Below, one piece after another: positions 32,691 to 44,589 of a stretch of 64,000 bases of DNA. How positions within the stretch are numbered: the first letter of the stretch is position 1; the number at the start of each line of letters is the position of its first letter. The stretch is from Stomorhina lunata (lineage: Eukaryota > Arthropoda > Insecta > Diptera > Rhiniidae). The notes under the pieces are model-generated. The model made no database searches. It saw only the letters and a program-made list of their open reading frames with translations, and was not told the origin of the DNA. A program made the position numbers and the translations under genes. The stretch spans positions 56,625,775-56,689,774 of the forward strand of contig OW121744.1 of assembly GCA_933228675.1 (NCBI GenBank), in the 5' to 3' direction.

Positions 32691-32728
32691 GAAGATATAA
32701 AAAGAAAAAGATATTAGAAAAATGTTCA

Positions 32729-33240
32729 TTGAAAATTTTTCTATAGAACAAATTTTATATTAAAAATTTTTCTAACAGAAATAAATCTTATTGAAAATTT
32801 CTCTATACAAAAATTTTATATTGAAAATTTTTCTTTACAAAAAATTTTATATTAGAAATTCTTCTATACAAAAAATTTTATATTGAACATTTTTCTATAC
32901 AAAAAATTTTATATGGAAAATTTTTCTATACAAAAAATTTTCTAAGGGAAATTTTTCTTTACAAAAAAATTTTATATAGAAAATTTTTCTATACAAAAAA
33001 TTGTATATGAAAAAATTAGCTAATTTTTCGAAATTTTGTTTTTAAGTCATAAGCATAGATCGGGTCACATATAGGGAAATTTTCTATAGAAAAAAAATTA
33101 AATAGGAACTGTTACTATACAAAAAATTTTAAATTTAAAATGTTTCTATAGAAAACATTTATATTGAAATTTATTCGTTATAAACAATTTTAAATTAAAA
33201 ATTTTCTACAGAAACTATTTTTAATGGAAAATTATTGAAA
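32729..33240. repeat. ~30-bp AT-rich minisatellite in intron 1
   Basis: Variable units built on TTTTTCTATACAAAAAATTT followed by TATATTGAAAA, about 15 copies, more diverged after 33000. Distinct from the 29-bp satellite at the start of the window. Confidence 0.8.
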
Positions 33241-33478
33241 AGTCGCCAATTATTTAGAAAAAATCTTTGCTATTTTTCAAGTCAAAAATCATAGGCCTGC
33301 TTGCCATTTATTTTGAAAAAAGGGGTTTCCTCAAATGTTATTAAGAGAAATATTGAATATTTTAAAAATTTTGACCCGGGTAATAATAGGGTTAATGACA
33401 TCCGATTTCAAACAAAATTTCAATATATATTTCTACTCATTGAAGCAATAATAATTTCAGTTCTTGTTATAAAAACTG

Positions 33479-33605
33479 TTCCGTTCGGAGCCGGAGTTCC
33501 CTCTCAATGTGTCTAAAAATAGAATCGCACCTCATTGTCTGAGAGAAGTACCCCTTGTTCCAATCGGAATGTTGTCGGGGAACTATATATATAATATATA
33601 ACAAA
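33479..33605 (+). mobile_element. SINE 3' fragment, in intron 1
   Basis: Matches the 3' body of the tRNA-derived SINE (CCGTTCGGAGCCGG, GTCTAAAAATAGAATCG, GAATGTTGTCGGGGAA) and ends in a TATATATAATATATA tail. The tRNA-like head is missing. Confidence 0.7.
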
Positions 33606-33889
33606 TCACGTAATTTTTTTAAAAACTTTGGTGAAAAGTTGAATTTTTCTCGAAATCCTTTGATTCAAAGTCTAAGCTAAAATTTTCTGACTTAAATCTG
33701 TTAGAGTGACCGTGTGGTAAGACAAGTTTATAAATTACGGTCAACTTTTGGATCAGAACAGATGAAAAATTTTCTTGACGGATTTGAGGTGCTGAATTCA
33801 AGTCCGCGTTTCGATTTTTCATGTTGTTATTTAAGCCTTCAGAAGCCTACAGAAACATTACGAAAGGTTTAACAACCAATAAAGCAGAA

Positions 33890-34070
33890 CAATGGGTATG
33901 TGGTACCCCCCCCCCCCTGTACGACAGAGCTGTACAAGTGCAGAAAAGATGTTTTATGAAAGAATCCCCCTCCTCGCCAACACAGATACTGCAAAAGTCT
34001 CCCGTTGCCAACTTCAGGCCAGCCGCGTGCCTTTCAATAGCAGATAGCACCAAACGCGTGTTTCCCAATA
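33890..34070 (-). pseudogene. LINE C-terminal scrap, in intron 1
   Basis: On - it reads ERHAAGLKLATGDFCSICVG then EEGDSFIKHLFCTCTALS, resembling the Cys/His-rich C-terminus of RNase H-type LINEs (cf. 15177-16391). It contains a C-run at 33908-33917. No other part of the element is visible. Confidence 0.55.
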
Positions 34071-34569
34071 TTCGATTGTTAAATACAAATTCAATGATTA
34101 GATTAGAAGGTTTTTTTCTTCAATTACGAATTATCGGGATTCTATTGTATCAAAAAAAAAAGTTGTTGAAAGTAATTAACAAATAAATTATAGATGTTAA
34201 ACGGTACTGGGGGCTTTACACCATGTCATTTTTAATTAAAAATTTGTAAAAATGTCATATCTAATAAATAAAGTCATTCACTTGTTATCTTCTCAGATTA
34301 TCTATATTATATTTAATTAAAAGTAACATTAAATATCCATGATATGACTCACATTTTCCCAACACTTTTATTATAAACAAATTCTAAACCGATTGATATA
34401 CTTTGGAATATAAAATGTAACACCTGCTTTAAGAATTAATGACTCAAGAATTGTTAAGATGTGGTAGATCATGCCCACATATAACGTATAACATATTTAA
34501 ATTAAGTAAATTAATACATTTTTAAAACTTTGAAATTACAAATAAAAAACTAGATGATTTCGTCGTTTA

Positions 34570-35465
34570 AGTCAAATCTCTTTCAACCGAGACATTTCTT
34601 CAAGTTTTGGAACAAAAAAATAGTCAATCGGGGCTAAATCTTGATAATGTGGCGGAGAGGCGACAATTTATGGATTTGTGTAGTGGAAACTGCACTTGCG
34701 TTCAACCTTGCACTTTGTAAGTGATTGATAAAAATGCGGTAGATTCATCTTTAAATCGATACAATAAGTTGGAATAATATACGCACATCGATTATTTCCT
34801 CCTTTCATGGTTTTCAATGTCAAGTTTATTAGCTGATAAACCCACCTATGTCTTCTTTATCGGCGATTCACCAACACAAAGTCACTGTTTGAGCTCCGGT
34901 ATATTGAGGTGGATCTACGTTTCTATTACGGTTACGAAACGTTACAAAAATTCGTCCATAAACTGTTGAACAATACACGACAGTCAAACGGTTGCGTTTG
35001 TCGTTGATTGTGAGCTAATACGGCAGCTATCACACGGGAAGCTTTCTTAAGAAGAGGTCTACAACCTCTTTCACTTTTAATCATCGATCGGCTATAACCG
35101 TAACGTGAATTTGTTCAGTTGTTTCTGATGTAGAGACCTTAAATGAGCGTCAGAACGTTCGGCATCTTCTGTGCTTTTACGGCCATATCTATAACTAGTC
35201 AAAATTGCTCATGTGACACAAAGTCACTGTTTGGTCTCCGATATATTGAGATGGATCTACGTTTCTATCACGGTTACGAAACGTTACAAAAAATCGTCCA
35301 TATACTGTTGAACAATGCCAAACAGTCAAACGGTTGCGTTTGTCGTTTATTGTGAGCTAATACTGCAGCTATCTTACGAAAAACGTTCTTATACTTAACT
35401 GCACGCAAATGGTGTCTGCAATCTCTTCCACTTTTAATCTTCGAACAGCTAAAACCGTAACGTAA
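34570..35465 (-). pseudogene. decayed mariner-like transposase with a 338-bp internal duplication, in intron 1
   Basis: On - a piece like RRLKVEEIADTICVQLSIRT (helix-turn-helix region) is followed by FVTFRNRDRNVDPSQYIGD (around the first Asp), YYSNLLYRFKDE and, near 34640, DLAPIDYFFVPKLEEM (third Asp). The segment 35216-35465 repeats 34878-35110 in direct orientation with about 10% difference. Many stops. Subfamily not assigned. Confidence 0.55.
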
Positions 35466-36085
35466 CAGAACGTTCGGCTTCTTCTGTGCTTTTACGGCAC
35501 ATGGATGGATGGTGCAGAGTCCCATCCGCTTTATCAGAACTTAAAATGGTCATGCTGGAGAATAATCCGTCTTTGAAGGTAGGTTTGGTTTCATTCTTCA
35601 TAATGTTCTTGCATATATAGGCACCTGCAAAATCCTTGTGCCGCATGATTACCTCTTGGAGTAGTATATTCTGTAATGTTGTTTCTTTCCATGCTTAAAA
35701 CATCGTAAGTGCTGAGTCGATGGGTGATGAGTCCAAAGACACGAACCACGTTTGTATAGCGAGCCGCTCGATCCTAGACAGACTCCCGCTTGCAGCCGCA
35801 ACAAACATGTTGAACAGACGCTACAGTTTCGTACTTTACCGAGTACAATTATCTTAGACGCTTAGACCAAATACATCGAAATGGCTCCAAGATAACTCCT
35901 CCTCACGTTAGCCTTGACCTATAATCCCACTCGGGTTGTTTACCGCATCTTCAACTAGGTTGCTGTGAGTAGGAATTGAATACAGTTATTACCTGTTAGC
36001 AGGAAACCCAGGCAAAAACTGCATCCCAAGGCCCTATGCTCCACTGGGAGTCAAGGATAACAGAAGAAGAAGATGGGCAAGCTTT
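35466..36085. other. intron 1 stretch with a LINE terminal scrap
   Basis: Mostly unrecognised. The right end (36035-36075, CTATGCTCCACTGGGAGTCA then AGGATAACAGAAGAAG) is the reverse complement of 43658-43690, the edge of the LINE remnant at 43645-44490. Confidence 0.45.
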
Positions 36086-36089
36086 GAAA

Positions 36090-36840
36090 AATTTCCTTCT
36101 ACTTGTTCTTTATATCAGAGTTTCGGACGTCCTCATTTACAAGTTTCCTCTGGATCAATTTTCTTCCTGGAGTGTTTTCCTCCATTCGCACAATATGTAA
36201 TAGCTAACGCATTAATATTCATTGTTGATACAGATTGGTCAAAATATTTTCATAGAATCTTCCTCTCTAAAACTACAAGAATTACTTTATCCGCCTCTGC
36301 AAGTGGCCATTATAAAGTACCTTATAATAACACGGGTAGTTATGAAGGGCTCCGATATGTTAATGCCATCCTGTATAACTTTATAAATTCTGTAGGGATG
36401 TTAAACTTAGGCATTGCTTTAAACGTTTTCAGTTGTATCGAACTGTCAAAAGCAACTTTATTGTCAAAGAAGAGATACAATAAGTCTATTTGTTTCTCTT
36501 GGGTCTTCTCCAGGATTCGACACAGTTTGAAGATCTGCTCAGTGGTAGATTTACGTGTTCTAAAGACACTTTTGTAGGTCCCAATTATTTTGAAATGTCT
36601 CTACTTGTTTCTTTTGGGTCTTCTTCAGGATTTGACGCAGTGCGAAGATCTGATTAGTGGTAGATTTACCTGGACTAACGCCACTTTGGTAGGTCCCAAT
36701 TATTTTGTTAACTTTTGGTCTAAGCCTTTCACACAGTATGTTCGATAAAATCTCATGTTTAATTGAAAGGAGGCTTGGCGTATACGGTATTATCTTCTTT
36801 TTTGGGCAATGGGAAAAAAAATGAGATTGCAATCATCCGG
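36090..36840 (-). pseudogene. LINE ORF2 remnant, in intron 1
   Basis: On - it carries ERLRPKVNKIIGTYQSGVSP then GKSTTNQIFALRQILKKTQK (36830-36600), a decayed repeat of the latter (36560-36480), and the C-terminal KIDPEETC-GRPKL (about 36160-36115). Same LINE type as 22361-24078. Most of the RT palm is deleted. Confidence 0.75.
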
Positions 36841-37149
36841 CAACACGTTCTTCTCATGATATTATTTAATTAAGCTGGAACATGCATCTTATCAACTCAC
36901 CACGTCCGGTCATATAAAGATCTGCTGGCAATCGATCGACGGCATGAGCTTTTCTATTTTGAAGTCTAGTAATCATTTGAATTAAATGGTGGGTATATAA
37001 CGCCGTCTTCACTGATTTGTTAGGGCGTGTCTTCTGAGTCAAATGACGTCAAATTTATCTAAACGGTGTCTTCCCTAATTTCGGTATAATTAGTTTATTC
37101 ACTGATATATTGCTTTTATAAGGCATACAAATACCTATACATACATAAT

Positions 37150-37450
37150 TCCCACGACATTCTAATTGAAACAAGGGGTACTTCTCTGCAATGAGCTGCA
37201 TCCGATTCAATTTTTAGTTCAGGCTCATTAAAAGGGACCTACATTTTAACACTGGCTCCGAACGGCAAATGCATTAGCTAGAGAAGTTTTACATAGCCTA
37301 ATACTCAATAACCAGTGGCTAGCAGGGTTATGAGGTGAACTGAAGCTTTTTTGAAAATTTATTTTTTTCAAGTATGTGTGGTCGGGGATCGAACTTGGTA
37401 CCTCTGGTATGATAGGCGGATGACTAACCTGCTATACCACGGCTGTTCAC
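37150..37450 (-). mobile_element. tRNA-derived SINE, full-length copy, in intron 1
   Basis: On - it starts GTGAACAGCCGTGGTATAGC, with B-box-like AGTTCGATCCCCG near 37385-37397, and has the same body as the copy at 26275-26618 (GCATTTGCCGTTCGGAGCC, TTCAATTAGAATGTCGTGGG). The tail is short (TTATGTATGTATAGG). About 530 bp of unrecognised intron separates it from exon 2. Confidence 0.75.
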
Positions 37451-37979
37451 ACATGAATGTTACAGCTACATATATTCTTACTAAATTATAATACCGTCTG
37501 TAGGGTGTATTAAGCGCATCATCATCATCAGGCTGTCTGCTTGTAAGAACCTTGAAAATTTTACAAATAAAACTTGTGCAAATAATCGCCAACAATTTCA
37601 GAACGCCTCAAAGTTTTCAGATGAACTCACCGTTTTAGAATAGAATGGAATAGATGTGGTGATTAAATATAAGTAAACAGTGAAATTATTTATAAAAATA
37701 GTTTAGTTGTTGCTAAAAGTAAAACAATAAAGTGCAATTAAAAAACTTTGAAATAGAAAACAACAAAAATGGTTTATTTAACTGCATATTTAATCACCGA
37801 AAGAACGCCACTTTTGAATACGAACTTCTCGTATAAAGTGATGATAGCGGAGTCTAAAAACCAAAAGGATTTTCGATATAACTGTATAAATAAATTTTGA
37901 AAATATTAGTTAAATATCTATTCTCTTATATACATATATAATATAATGGAATTTTTATATTTTCTTTCTTTGAATATAG

Positions 37980-38647
37980 CTAATCTATTTGGAATACGTC
38001 ATGTACAGTCCCTACTTTTATTCTTTGGCCTTTGTTTTGGCTACTTTTTGCGTGTCAACATATCGGCTGCCATTGTACCCATGACTCAACCATCACCAGG
38101 ACACACCTATCACGAATGGGATTCCTCCACGAAAAGTCTTATACTCAGCAGTTTCTTTTGGGGTTATGTTTTGGCTCAAATGCCCGCCAGTATGTTGGCA
38201 AAACGTTATGGTGGCAAAATTGTTTTGGGTCTTGCTACGGCTGTAGGTGCTATCATCACCATCTTTCATCCTTTGGCCTCTAACAATGCTGATTGGGAGT
38301 GTATTTGTGCCTTGAGAGTGATGGTAGGTTTCACTCAAGGTGTTGTTTATCCCTGCACTCATACGATATTGGCAAAATGGGCTCCTTTTCCCGAAAGAGG
38401 CTTTCTCGCAACATCAGTATATTCGGGCGCACAATTCGGTACTGCTCTCTTGCTGGCGATCAGTGGTGATATTTTTGATTCAAGCATTAGATGGCCTGGT
38501 TTATTCTATATAACCGGAGGTATTGCTCTATTGTGGTCGGTGATATTTTTGATTTTTGGTGCTGATACACCAAGAGATACGAAATTTATTTCGAAGGAAG
38601 AACGTGAATATATAGAGGCTTTAACTGGCAGTAATCAAGAAAGTGGG
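37980..38647 (+). CDS. SLC17-family MFS anion transporter, coding exon 2
   Basis: The three exons join to a predicted 488-aa, 12-segment transporter of the SLC17 (sialin / inorganic phosphate cotransporter) family, a usual length. This exon covers residues 23-245. It shows NLFGIRHVQ at 24-32, segment 1 with LRVNISAAIVPM (Arg47), an outer loop with WDSSTKSLILSSFFWGY, the MFS signature region AKRYGGKIVLG (96-106), segment 4 LRVMVGFTQGVVYP (134-147), the loop APFPERGFLATSVYSGAQFG, and the central cytosolic loop to 245. The acceptor is GAATATAG|CT and the donor GGG|GTAAGT. The likely role is Na+- or H+-coupled uptake of organic anions or phosphate at the plasma or lysosomal membrane; the substrate cannot be read from sequence. 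Flies have many paralogues, so no gene symbol is given. Confidence 0.93.
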
Positions 38648-38839
38648 GTAAGTTGGAAAATTAAAAAAAAAATTAAAAAGAAAAGAAAAATTATAAAAAC
38701 TGGGAAAATTTGAGGTTAGGAGGTAAATTGGCTTAAAACTCACACTTTTTTGATAAATTCAGTTTTATTGAGGCCAATGTTAATAAAACGCGCACGGCTC
38801 TGAATGGTTAACACGGTATCCAATGGACACCCTTTAAAC

Positions 38840-39035
38840 AACTCGAGGACTTGGAATACGCTGGCTACGTATGTCTTCTAAGTCAATGTCCAGGTCAACT
38901 TTAAGAAAACGCTATCACTGTTAAATCTCGGGCAGCTGGGCTGGAAATCAATATTTCCAAGACAAAGATTATGCCTATAGGCTATGATGCAAACTCATCG
39001 ACACACTTCTATGTGGATAACGAGGTTAGCGTTAT
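38840..39035 (+). pseudogene. LINE RT scrap in intron 2, + orientation
   Basis: Reads IQWTPFKQLEDLEYAGYVCL then LLSQCPGQL and AAGLEINISKTKIMPIGYDA, matching the LINE at 43645-44490; the catalytic ADD is decayed (AGY). Contains a stop. Confidence 0.7.
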
Positions 39036-39189
39036 GGCGCAAAAACGAGGCGGCAAATTGACATTACCAAATAGAAAAATTAAGCTACCGAGAAATTTTT
39101 TATACAATAACTGAATTTTTTGTTCGACTGTGTAGCTTGTGCGCTGTCTTGCTAAAACCAAGGCCACAACAAATCTGTTTCATGCTTTG

Positions 39190-39790
39190 ATAATGTAGAG
39201 ACCTTCTGACCTTCTCCACATTCTAGCGGGTGCACCAACATCTACATCGAAGTGCAATAAATAGAAGGAGTTCTTCTTCTGTCATTTTCTGGCCTCAACC
39301 ATCCTTTATATCGAACTCTATTGTGAGATGTTAGGGATACGTCATTCTATGAATAGTTTGCTGCTTGCAACTCAGCATCTATTAACCTTCTTTACGTTCT
39401 AGCAGGTGCACCAACATGACAGCCGCTACCCTGTGGATTCCAACGAATCGCTTGTCGAGCATTGTTAGTATTTGGTCTTCTAAGCGTGTGGCCTATCCAC
39501 CGACATTTCCTTTAATATATCTCTACAGAAGTAGGGATTTGGTTTGTCGCGTTTAGTAGATCTCCATTTCTTAAGTGATTCGGCCACTATATATCAAGAA
39601 TTTGCCTCAAGCATTTGCCTTATTAAAACGCGATTCAATATCCTCGTCGCCGCCATCTTTTATAGATACCAAACTACCAAGATAATTAAAGGTATCTACA
39701 CATCCAACAACATCGTTGTCCACATTAATGTGTGTCGACGGATTTGCGCCATAGCCTCCAGGCATACTTGTTCAGTTTTGTATAGATAAG
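39190..39790 (-). pseudogene. LINE C-terminal remnant in intron 2, - orientation
   Basis: Reverse-strand copy of the same LINE as 43645-44490 (for example GGCCTATCCACCGACATTTC for the RW-IGHT-RR region and the block around 39700 that encodes the YLGSL..G region). Heavily decayed. It lies in opposite orientation to the scrap at 38840-39035. Confidence 0.65.
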
Positions 39791-39799
39791 AAAAATTAA

Positions 39800-40960
39800 A
39801 AAAAATGTTGAAATCCGGCGACTCCTTGGGGTAATTGCCTTGGACTCTCATTTTTTCCACCTATTTTTCGCAATTCTAAACAGAATTTGATTAAACTCAT
39901 CAAACGTCTATTAATTAATTCAAAAAAGAAGTCTACTAGTTTTGGTTGAAATTAGTCGACTCCTTGGGGTACCTGTATTGGACCCCCATTTTTTCACCTA
40001 TTCTTCTTTTTAATTCTCGACAGAATTTAATGAAATTCGACACTCGTCTATTAATTACTTCAAAAAAGAGCTATACTAATTTTGGTTGAAATTAGCCACT
40101 TCTTGGAGTACATGTATGTCTCTGACCCTCATTTTTCACCTATTTTTCTTCTCAGCGTTTGAGTCGCAATTCTAAACAACATTTGATGAAATTCGACATG
40201 CGTCTATTAGTTCATCTAAAAACGAGGTCCACTAATTTTGGTTAAAATTTTACGACTCCTTGGGGTACCTGTCTTAGACCCCCATATTTCACCTATTCTT
40301 CTTTTGAATGTACAAGTCGCAATTCTCGACAGCATTTAATGAAATTCGACACACGTTTATTAATTAATTAAAAAAGAGCGTTTCTAATTTTGGTTGAAAT
40401 TTGTCGACTCGTTGGTGTATCTGCCTTGGATCCCCAATTTTTCACCTATTCTTCTTTTTAATGTACAAGTCGTAATTCTCGACAGAATTGAATAAAATTC
40501 GACACACGTCTATTAATTAGCTCAAAAAAGAGATCTACTTATTTTGGTCTCAATTAGTCGACTCGTTGGGGTACCTGGTTTGGACCTCCATTTGTCACCT
40601 ATTTTTCTTCTTAGTGCACAGTTCGAAATTCTCAACAGAATTTGATAAAATTTGGCACACGTCTATTAATTGATCCAAGAAAGAGTTATACCAATTTTAG
40701 TTGAGATCCCTTGACACTTTGAGGTACCTGCCTTGGACCTCCATTTTTTAACTTATTTTTGTTTTCGGCTCTCGATTATAATTTTATCCAACAAAGAGCT
40801 CCACTAATTTTGGTTAAAATCCGTCAACTCCTAGAAGTACCCGGCTTAGACTTAAACTTTTTGCTAAAATTGTGCGTAACAATTTACGTGGCTTTTTTTC
40901 AGAAAATGTTAAACTTTGTTCTACGATCGGTAAACTTTAGCTCAATCTAAAGAAGAGACT
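39800..40960 (+). repeat. ~145-bp tandem array in intron 2
   Basis: About eight diverged units, each with TCGACTCCTTGGGGTACCTG, GGACCCCCATTTTTCACC, TTCTCGACAGAATTTAATGA and CGTCTATTAATTA. The same units occur in the opposite orientation at 50300-51150, and the unique flank 40840-41300 also recurs inverted at 49900-50290. Confidence 0.85.
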
Positions 40961-41420
40961 TTTGCCTTTCAAGTGGTCATGGTGGGAGCACCGAACAAAA
41001 CCGAGCCAACTTAGTTTTTATCCAAAGAAAAACGAAAGCATCGAATTTTGTAGAGATTTTTTTATTTCCTGATATCTTCTAAGCTTTATACGAGATTAAG
41101 TTACTTTCTTTGCAGACTAAGACCAAGGTTCTGTATCTTAATTAAATCGACATCAATATTAAAGCTATGAAACTATATTCTAAACATGAGCTACTGAGTT
41201 TGATACAAAATTTCATCACATTTCAATATCTTTTTTATAACTCTGATCTTTAATATATAGACTCTTCTCTACAGAACTAGATTAGTCAAAAGCGGTTGTC
41301 AAAATGTGCAACTGAAATACCATAGTGCGACATTTCCTTTCTAATTTTCGAATAAAATATTTGTCGATGATGCGGCCTGACAATACACATTGACCGTATG
41401 GTGCACTTTCTTTGAACTTT
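40961..41420 (+). repeat. flank of the intron 2 array, repeated inverted at 49870-50200
   Basis: Contains AAGAGACTTTTGCCTTTCA, GGAGCACCGAACAAAACCGA, GAGCCAACTTAGTTTTT and ATATAGACTCTTCTCTACAG, all of which recur in reverse near 49900-50190. Non-coding. Confidence 0.7.
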
Positions 41421-41693
41421 TTTGCTTTTTAGTCAATTTACAAACGTTCAAGAGTGTAGCGTTCATGGTTAAAATGTTCCAACTATTTACTTAATAAATG
41501 TCAAAGGATGACATATTAATTCTTGACATTCATCATTTGACAGTCAATTTACTACCTAACCTCAAATTGCCTTATCTGTACTTATTTTTGTTTTTTTATA
41601 GCCGCATCACTTATTTATCAAAAAATAATTAATTTAACAAACTATTAATAACTTATATTAAATCGATTATAATTTTTTTTTAATCTTTTTTAG

Positions 41694-42425
41694 TCGATGG
41701 CTGTACCCTGGCTATCAATTATGACCTCTTTACCATTCTTTGGCCTGATTGCTGCCCATTGTGGTTTCACCTGGGGCTTCTACACTTTATTAACCGAAAT
41801 TCCTACATACATGAGTAATGTTTTACATTTGGACGTCAAATCAAATGCCCTACTCTCGGCCCTGCCCTATTTCGTCATGTGGCTGCTATGTCTGACTGTC
41901 AGTCCCATATCCGATATGTTGATCAACCGGAAAATTATCTCAGTAGGTGTATCAAGAAAACTATTCAATTCTATAGGTCAATGGGTGCCCATGGCCTGTC
42001 TAATCGCAGTGGGCTACATGACCGAGGACGAGAAAACCTTGGCCATTACACTGCTAACCATTGGTGTGGGTTTCAATGCAGCCTCTTTTTGCGGCTACTT
42101 GGTCAATCACATGGATTTGTCACCGAACTTTGCTGGACCCATGATGGGCATTACAAATGGTATCTCGAATATCTGTTCCCTGTGTGCTCCTCTAGTAGTG
42201 GGAGCGGTTGTCAGTAATGAAGAAGATCCCGAGCAATGGCGTATTGTATTCTTTATAACGGCTGGTGTCTATTTGGTTTGCAATTCCGTTTTCGTGATAT
42301 TTGGCAAGGCTACAGTGCAACCTTGGAACGACAAAACTGTATCAAATTCAACCACAACATTGCCCAATAATGCCGTAGAAACGGCCATAACAGCAGGTCC
42401 CCTGCCGGGTGAGAATGTTAAGTAA
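41694..42425 (+). CDS. SLC17-family MFS anion transporter, coding exon 3 (C-terminal half)
   Basis: Acceptor TTTTTTAG|TCG, in phase 0 with exon 2; covers residues 246-488 and ends TAA. Contains VPWLSIMTSLPFFGLIAAHC (segment 7), WGFYTLLTEIPTYMSNVLH, KSNALLSALPYFVMWLL (segment 8), GVGFNAASFCGYLVNHMDLS, then AGPMMGITNGISNICSL (segments 10-11), all typical of SLC17 C-terminal halves. It finishes with a polar cytosolic tail rich in Thr/Asn. If exon 2 joined directly, the loop between halves is slightly short, so a small unseen exon in the 3.0-kb intron is possible, but the phases agree without one. Confidence 0.93.
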   Translation, partial: SMAVPWLSIMTSLPFFGLIAAHCGFTWGFYTLLTEIPTYMSNVLHLDVKSNALLSALPYFVMWLLCLTVSPISDMLINRKIISVGVSRKLFNSIGQWVPMACLIAVGYMTEDEKTLAITLLTIGVGFNAASFCGYLVNHMDLSPNFAGPMMGITNGISNICSLCAPLVVGAVVSNEEDPEQWRIVFFITAGVYLVCNSVFVIFGKATVQPWNDKTVSNSTTTLPNNAVETAITAGPLPGENVK

Positions 42426-43140
42426 TGTCAAAAAAGTGATATTTAATTGTAAGGAGTATTCTCTTAGTTTAACGAAACTACACAAACTAGTCCAAAGTTA
42501 TAAGAAGTTAGCATATACAGGGAAACACTTTTGGGTAAGTTTGGGTAGTTTCGTTAATGTTTGTGAACATACATAATATCTTTGTTACCTTACTCTAACG
42601 AAACTACCCAAAACAGTCCGAAGTTGTCAGAAATTACCCAAAAAACAACAATTTGAATTGAAAATTTTGTACGGTAACACTTTTGGGTAAGTTTGGATAG
42701 TTTCGTTAAAGTTCGTGAACATACATAATATAGCATAGAGTATTTAATTAGTTTATAAGATAATTTAAGAAACGGGTGTCTATTTCAATTTATTGAAGTT
42801 TATTTTTAAACTCAAAAGCTAAAACCTTTCAAATTAGATGTTTCAAAATCTCTGGAAACAATTTTATCAAAATTTATATATGCCAATTTGTAGGGCAGTC
42901 GATAGACTATCTCGAAAATAAGAATGCTAAATTTAATGTTATCTAAATTTTATTATTGAGACCATTTTGTATTTTATTTTGATATCTCCTTTTTAAGAAA
43001 AGCACCCTTTATACTTATTATTTATTTTTGCTAAGCAATATTTAAAGTTTTTTATGTTTTTAATATTAAGTACTGATAGCATGTAAGAGCGACAAAATAA
43101 AATTGTAATCTGTTTCAAAAACTTAAGTCAATAAATCTTA
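42426..43140 (+). promoter_or_regulatory. 3' UTR of the SLC17-like gene with polyadenylation signals
   Basis: Two AATAAA signals at 43096-43101 and 43130-43135 give a probable 3' end near 43150. The proximal part holds a duplicated segment: TTTGGGTAAGTTTGGGTAGT (from about 42530) recurs from about 42680. AACGAAACTACCCAAAA words in the opposite sense at about 42463 and 42597 allow two hairpins. Confidence 0.6.
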
Positions 43141-43644
43141 AAAAAAGATACAAAGTATCACTCGTTCATTCTTTTACTTTATTTTCTATATGAATCTCCT
43201 TCAAAACTGAATAACATGAATCTTATCTGTCTGATTTAAACCAATTACTTTATAATTGTGGCCTTCACCATGACGGAGTTAAATGAAATATTTTATTAAA
43301 TTCCCATTAGAGGGGCTCACAAAAATTAGAAATACAGTCACACATAAGTCAGAACATCATAGCTTTGCGCTCTGGGAGAGCTTCTGGACATAAAGGCAAA
43401 ATGTTTAATTCAGTTGGAACAAACATTTTTTGTTTTTATTTTGAATCTGGAGACCTTATACTTAATGTTAGTGAAATGTTATTTAATTATGGTTTCGGAG
43501 TGGTTCGGGTTTTTAACTTTATGAAATTTTAAAAGTTTTGAAAACATTGTACGAGGGTGCGTCCGTGACTTTTTCAATTTAAAATTGCTACTGTCAATAC
43601 GCAACTGACATTCCTAAATTTGAACGAGCTGCTTTATTTAGTTT
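43141..43644. other. intergenic stretch, nothing recognised
   Basis: No gene or repeat signal found by eye. Confidence 0.4.
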
Positions 43645-44490
43645 GTGTTTTCTTCTTCTTCAGTTATTCTTGACTCCCAGTGGAGCATAGGGCCTCAACC
43701 ATCATTTTATGTCGGACTCTATTGCGAGATGTTAGGCATACATCATTCCATGAATAGTTTGCTGCTTGTAACATTGCATCAATTGACCTTCTCTACGTTC
43801 TCTACGACGGCCGCTTCTTTGTGGATTCCAACGAAGCGCTCAATGTTGATATTTGGCCTTCGAAGTGTGTGGCCTATCCACCGCCATTTCCGTTGACATA
43901 TCTCTGTGGAAGCAGGGATTTGGTTTGTCGCATTAAATAGATCTTCATTTCTTATGCGATTTGGCCACCATATATTAAGGATTTGCCTATGCATTTGTTT
44001 GTAAAGGTTTGCATGCGTTTCCATGTTTCGCAGCCGTAATGCAGCATGGACTTGACATTCGTAGTTGTTGTTGATATTTGCCGAGATTTCCAAATAGCTC
44101 GAAGAATGCCGAATGCAGATTTTTCCTTATTAATACGTCATTTAATATCCTAGTCTGCGCCACCTTTTGTAGTTACTAAACTTCCCAGGTAATTAAAAGT
44201 ATCTACACATCCAATAACCTCTTTACCCACATGGATGTGTGTTAACGGGTTTGCGCCATAGCCTCCGGGCATAATCCTTGTCTTGGAAATATTAATTTCC
44301 AGACCAACTATACGAGATTCAACAGTGATTGCGTTAGTATTCTCTTGAAGATGGCCAGAGCGTTGGCTTAGAAGACATGCGTCATCGGCATCTTCCAAGT
44401 CTTCAAGTTGTTTAAAGGGTGTTGTCCATTGAATACCGTGTCTACCATTTAGAGCCGTTCGCATTATGTTTGTGTTTGGCATCCGCTGAT
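43645..44490 (-). pseudogene. LINE ORF2 C-terminal half (RTE-like)
   Basis: Frame 44482-44150 has RHGIQWTTPFKQLEDLEDAD then DACLLSQRSGHLQ (catalytic F/YADD decayed to DADD), VGLEINISKTRIMPGG and FNYLGSLVTTKGG. After a frameshift, 44093-43779 has MHRQILNIWWPNRIRNEDLF then KWRWIGHTLRRP. This is the usual order for this LINE group (RT thumb, then C-terminal RRWIGH region). The 5' part is missing beyond 44490. Confidence 0.8.
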
Positions 44491-44589
44491 AGCAGACTCG
44501 TCGTGCGCATAATCTCCAATTTCCAAGCTTTTAAAAACACTTTTACTTGATCTTTTCATCTAAGTTTCGGACGGCCGCTTCTAATATAG

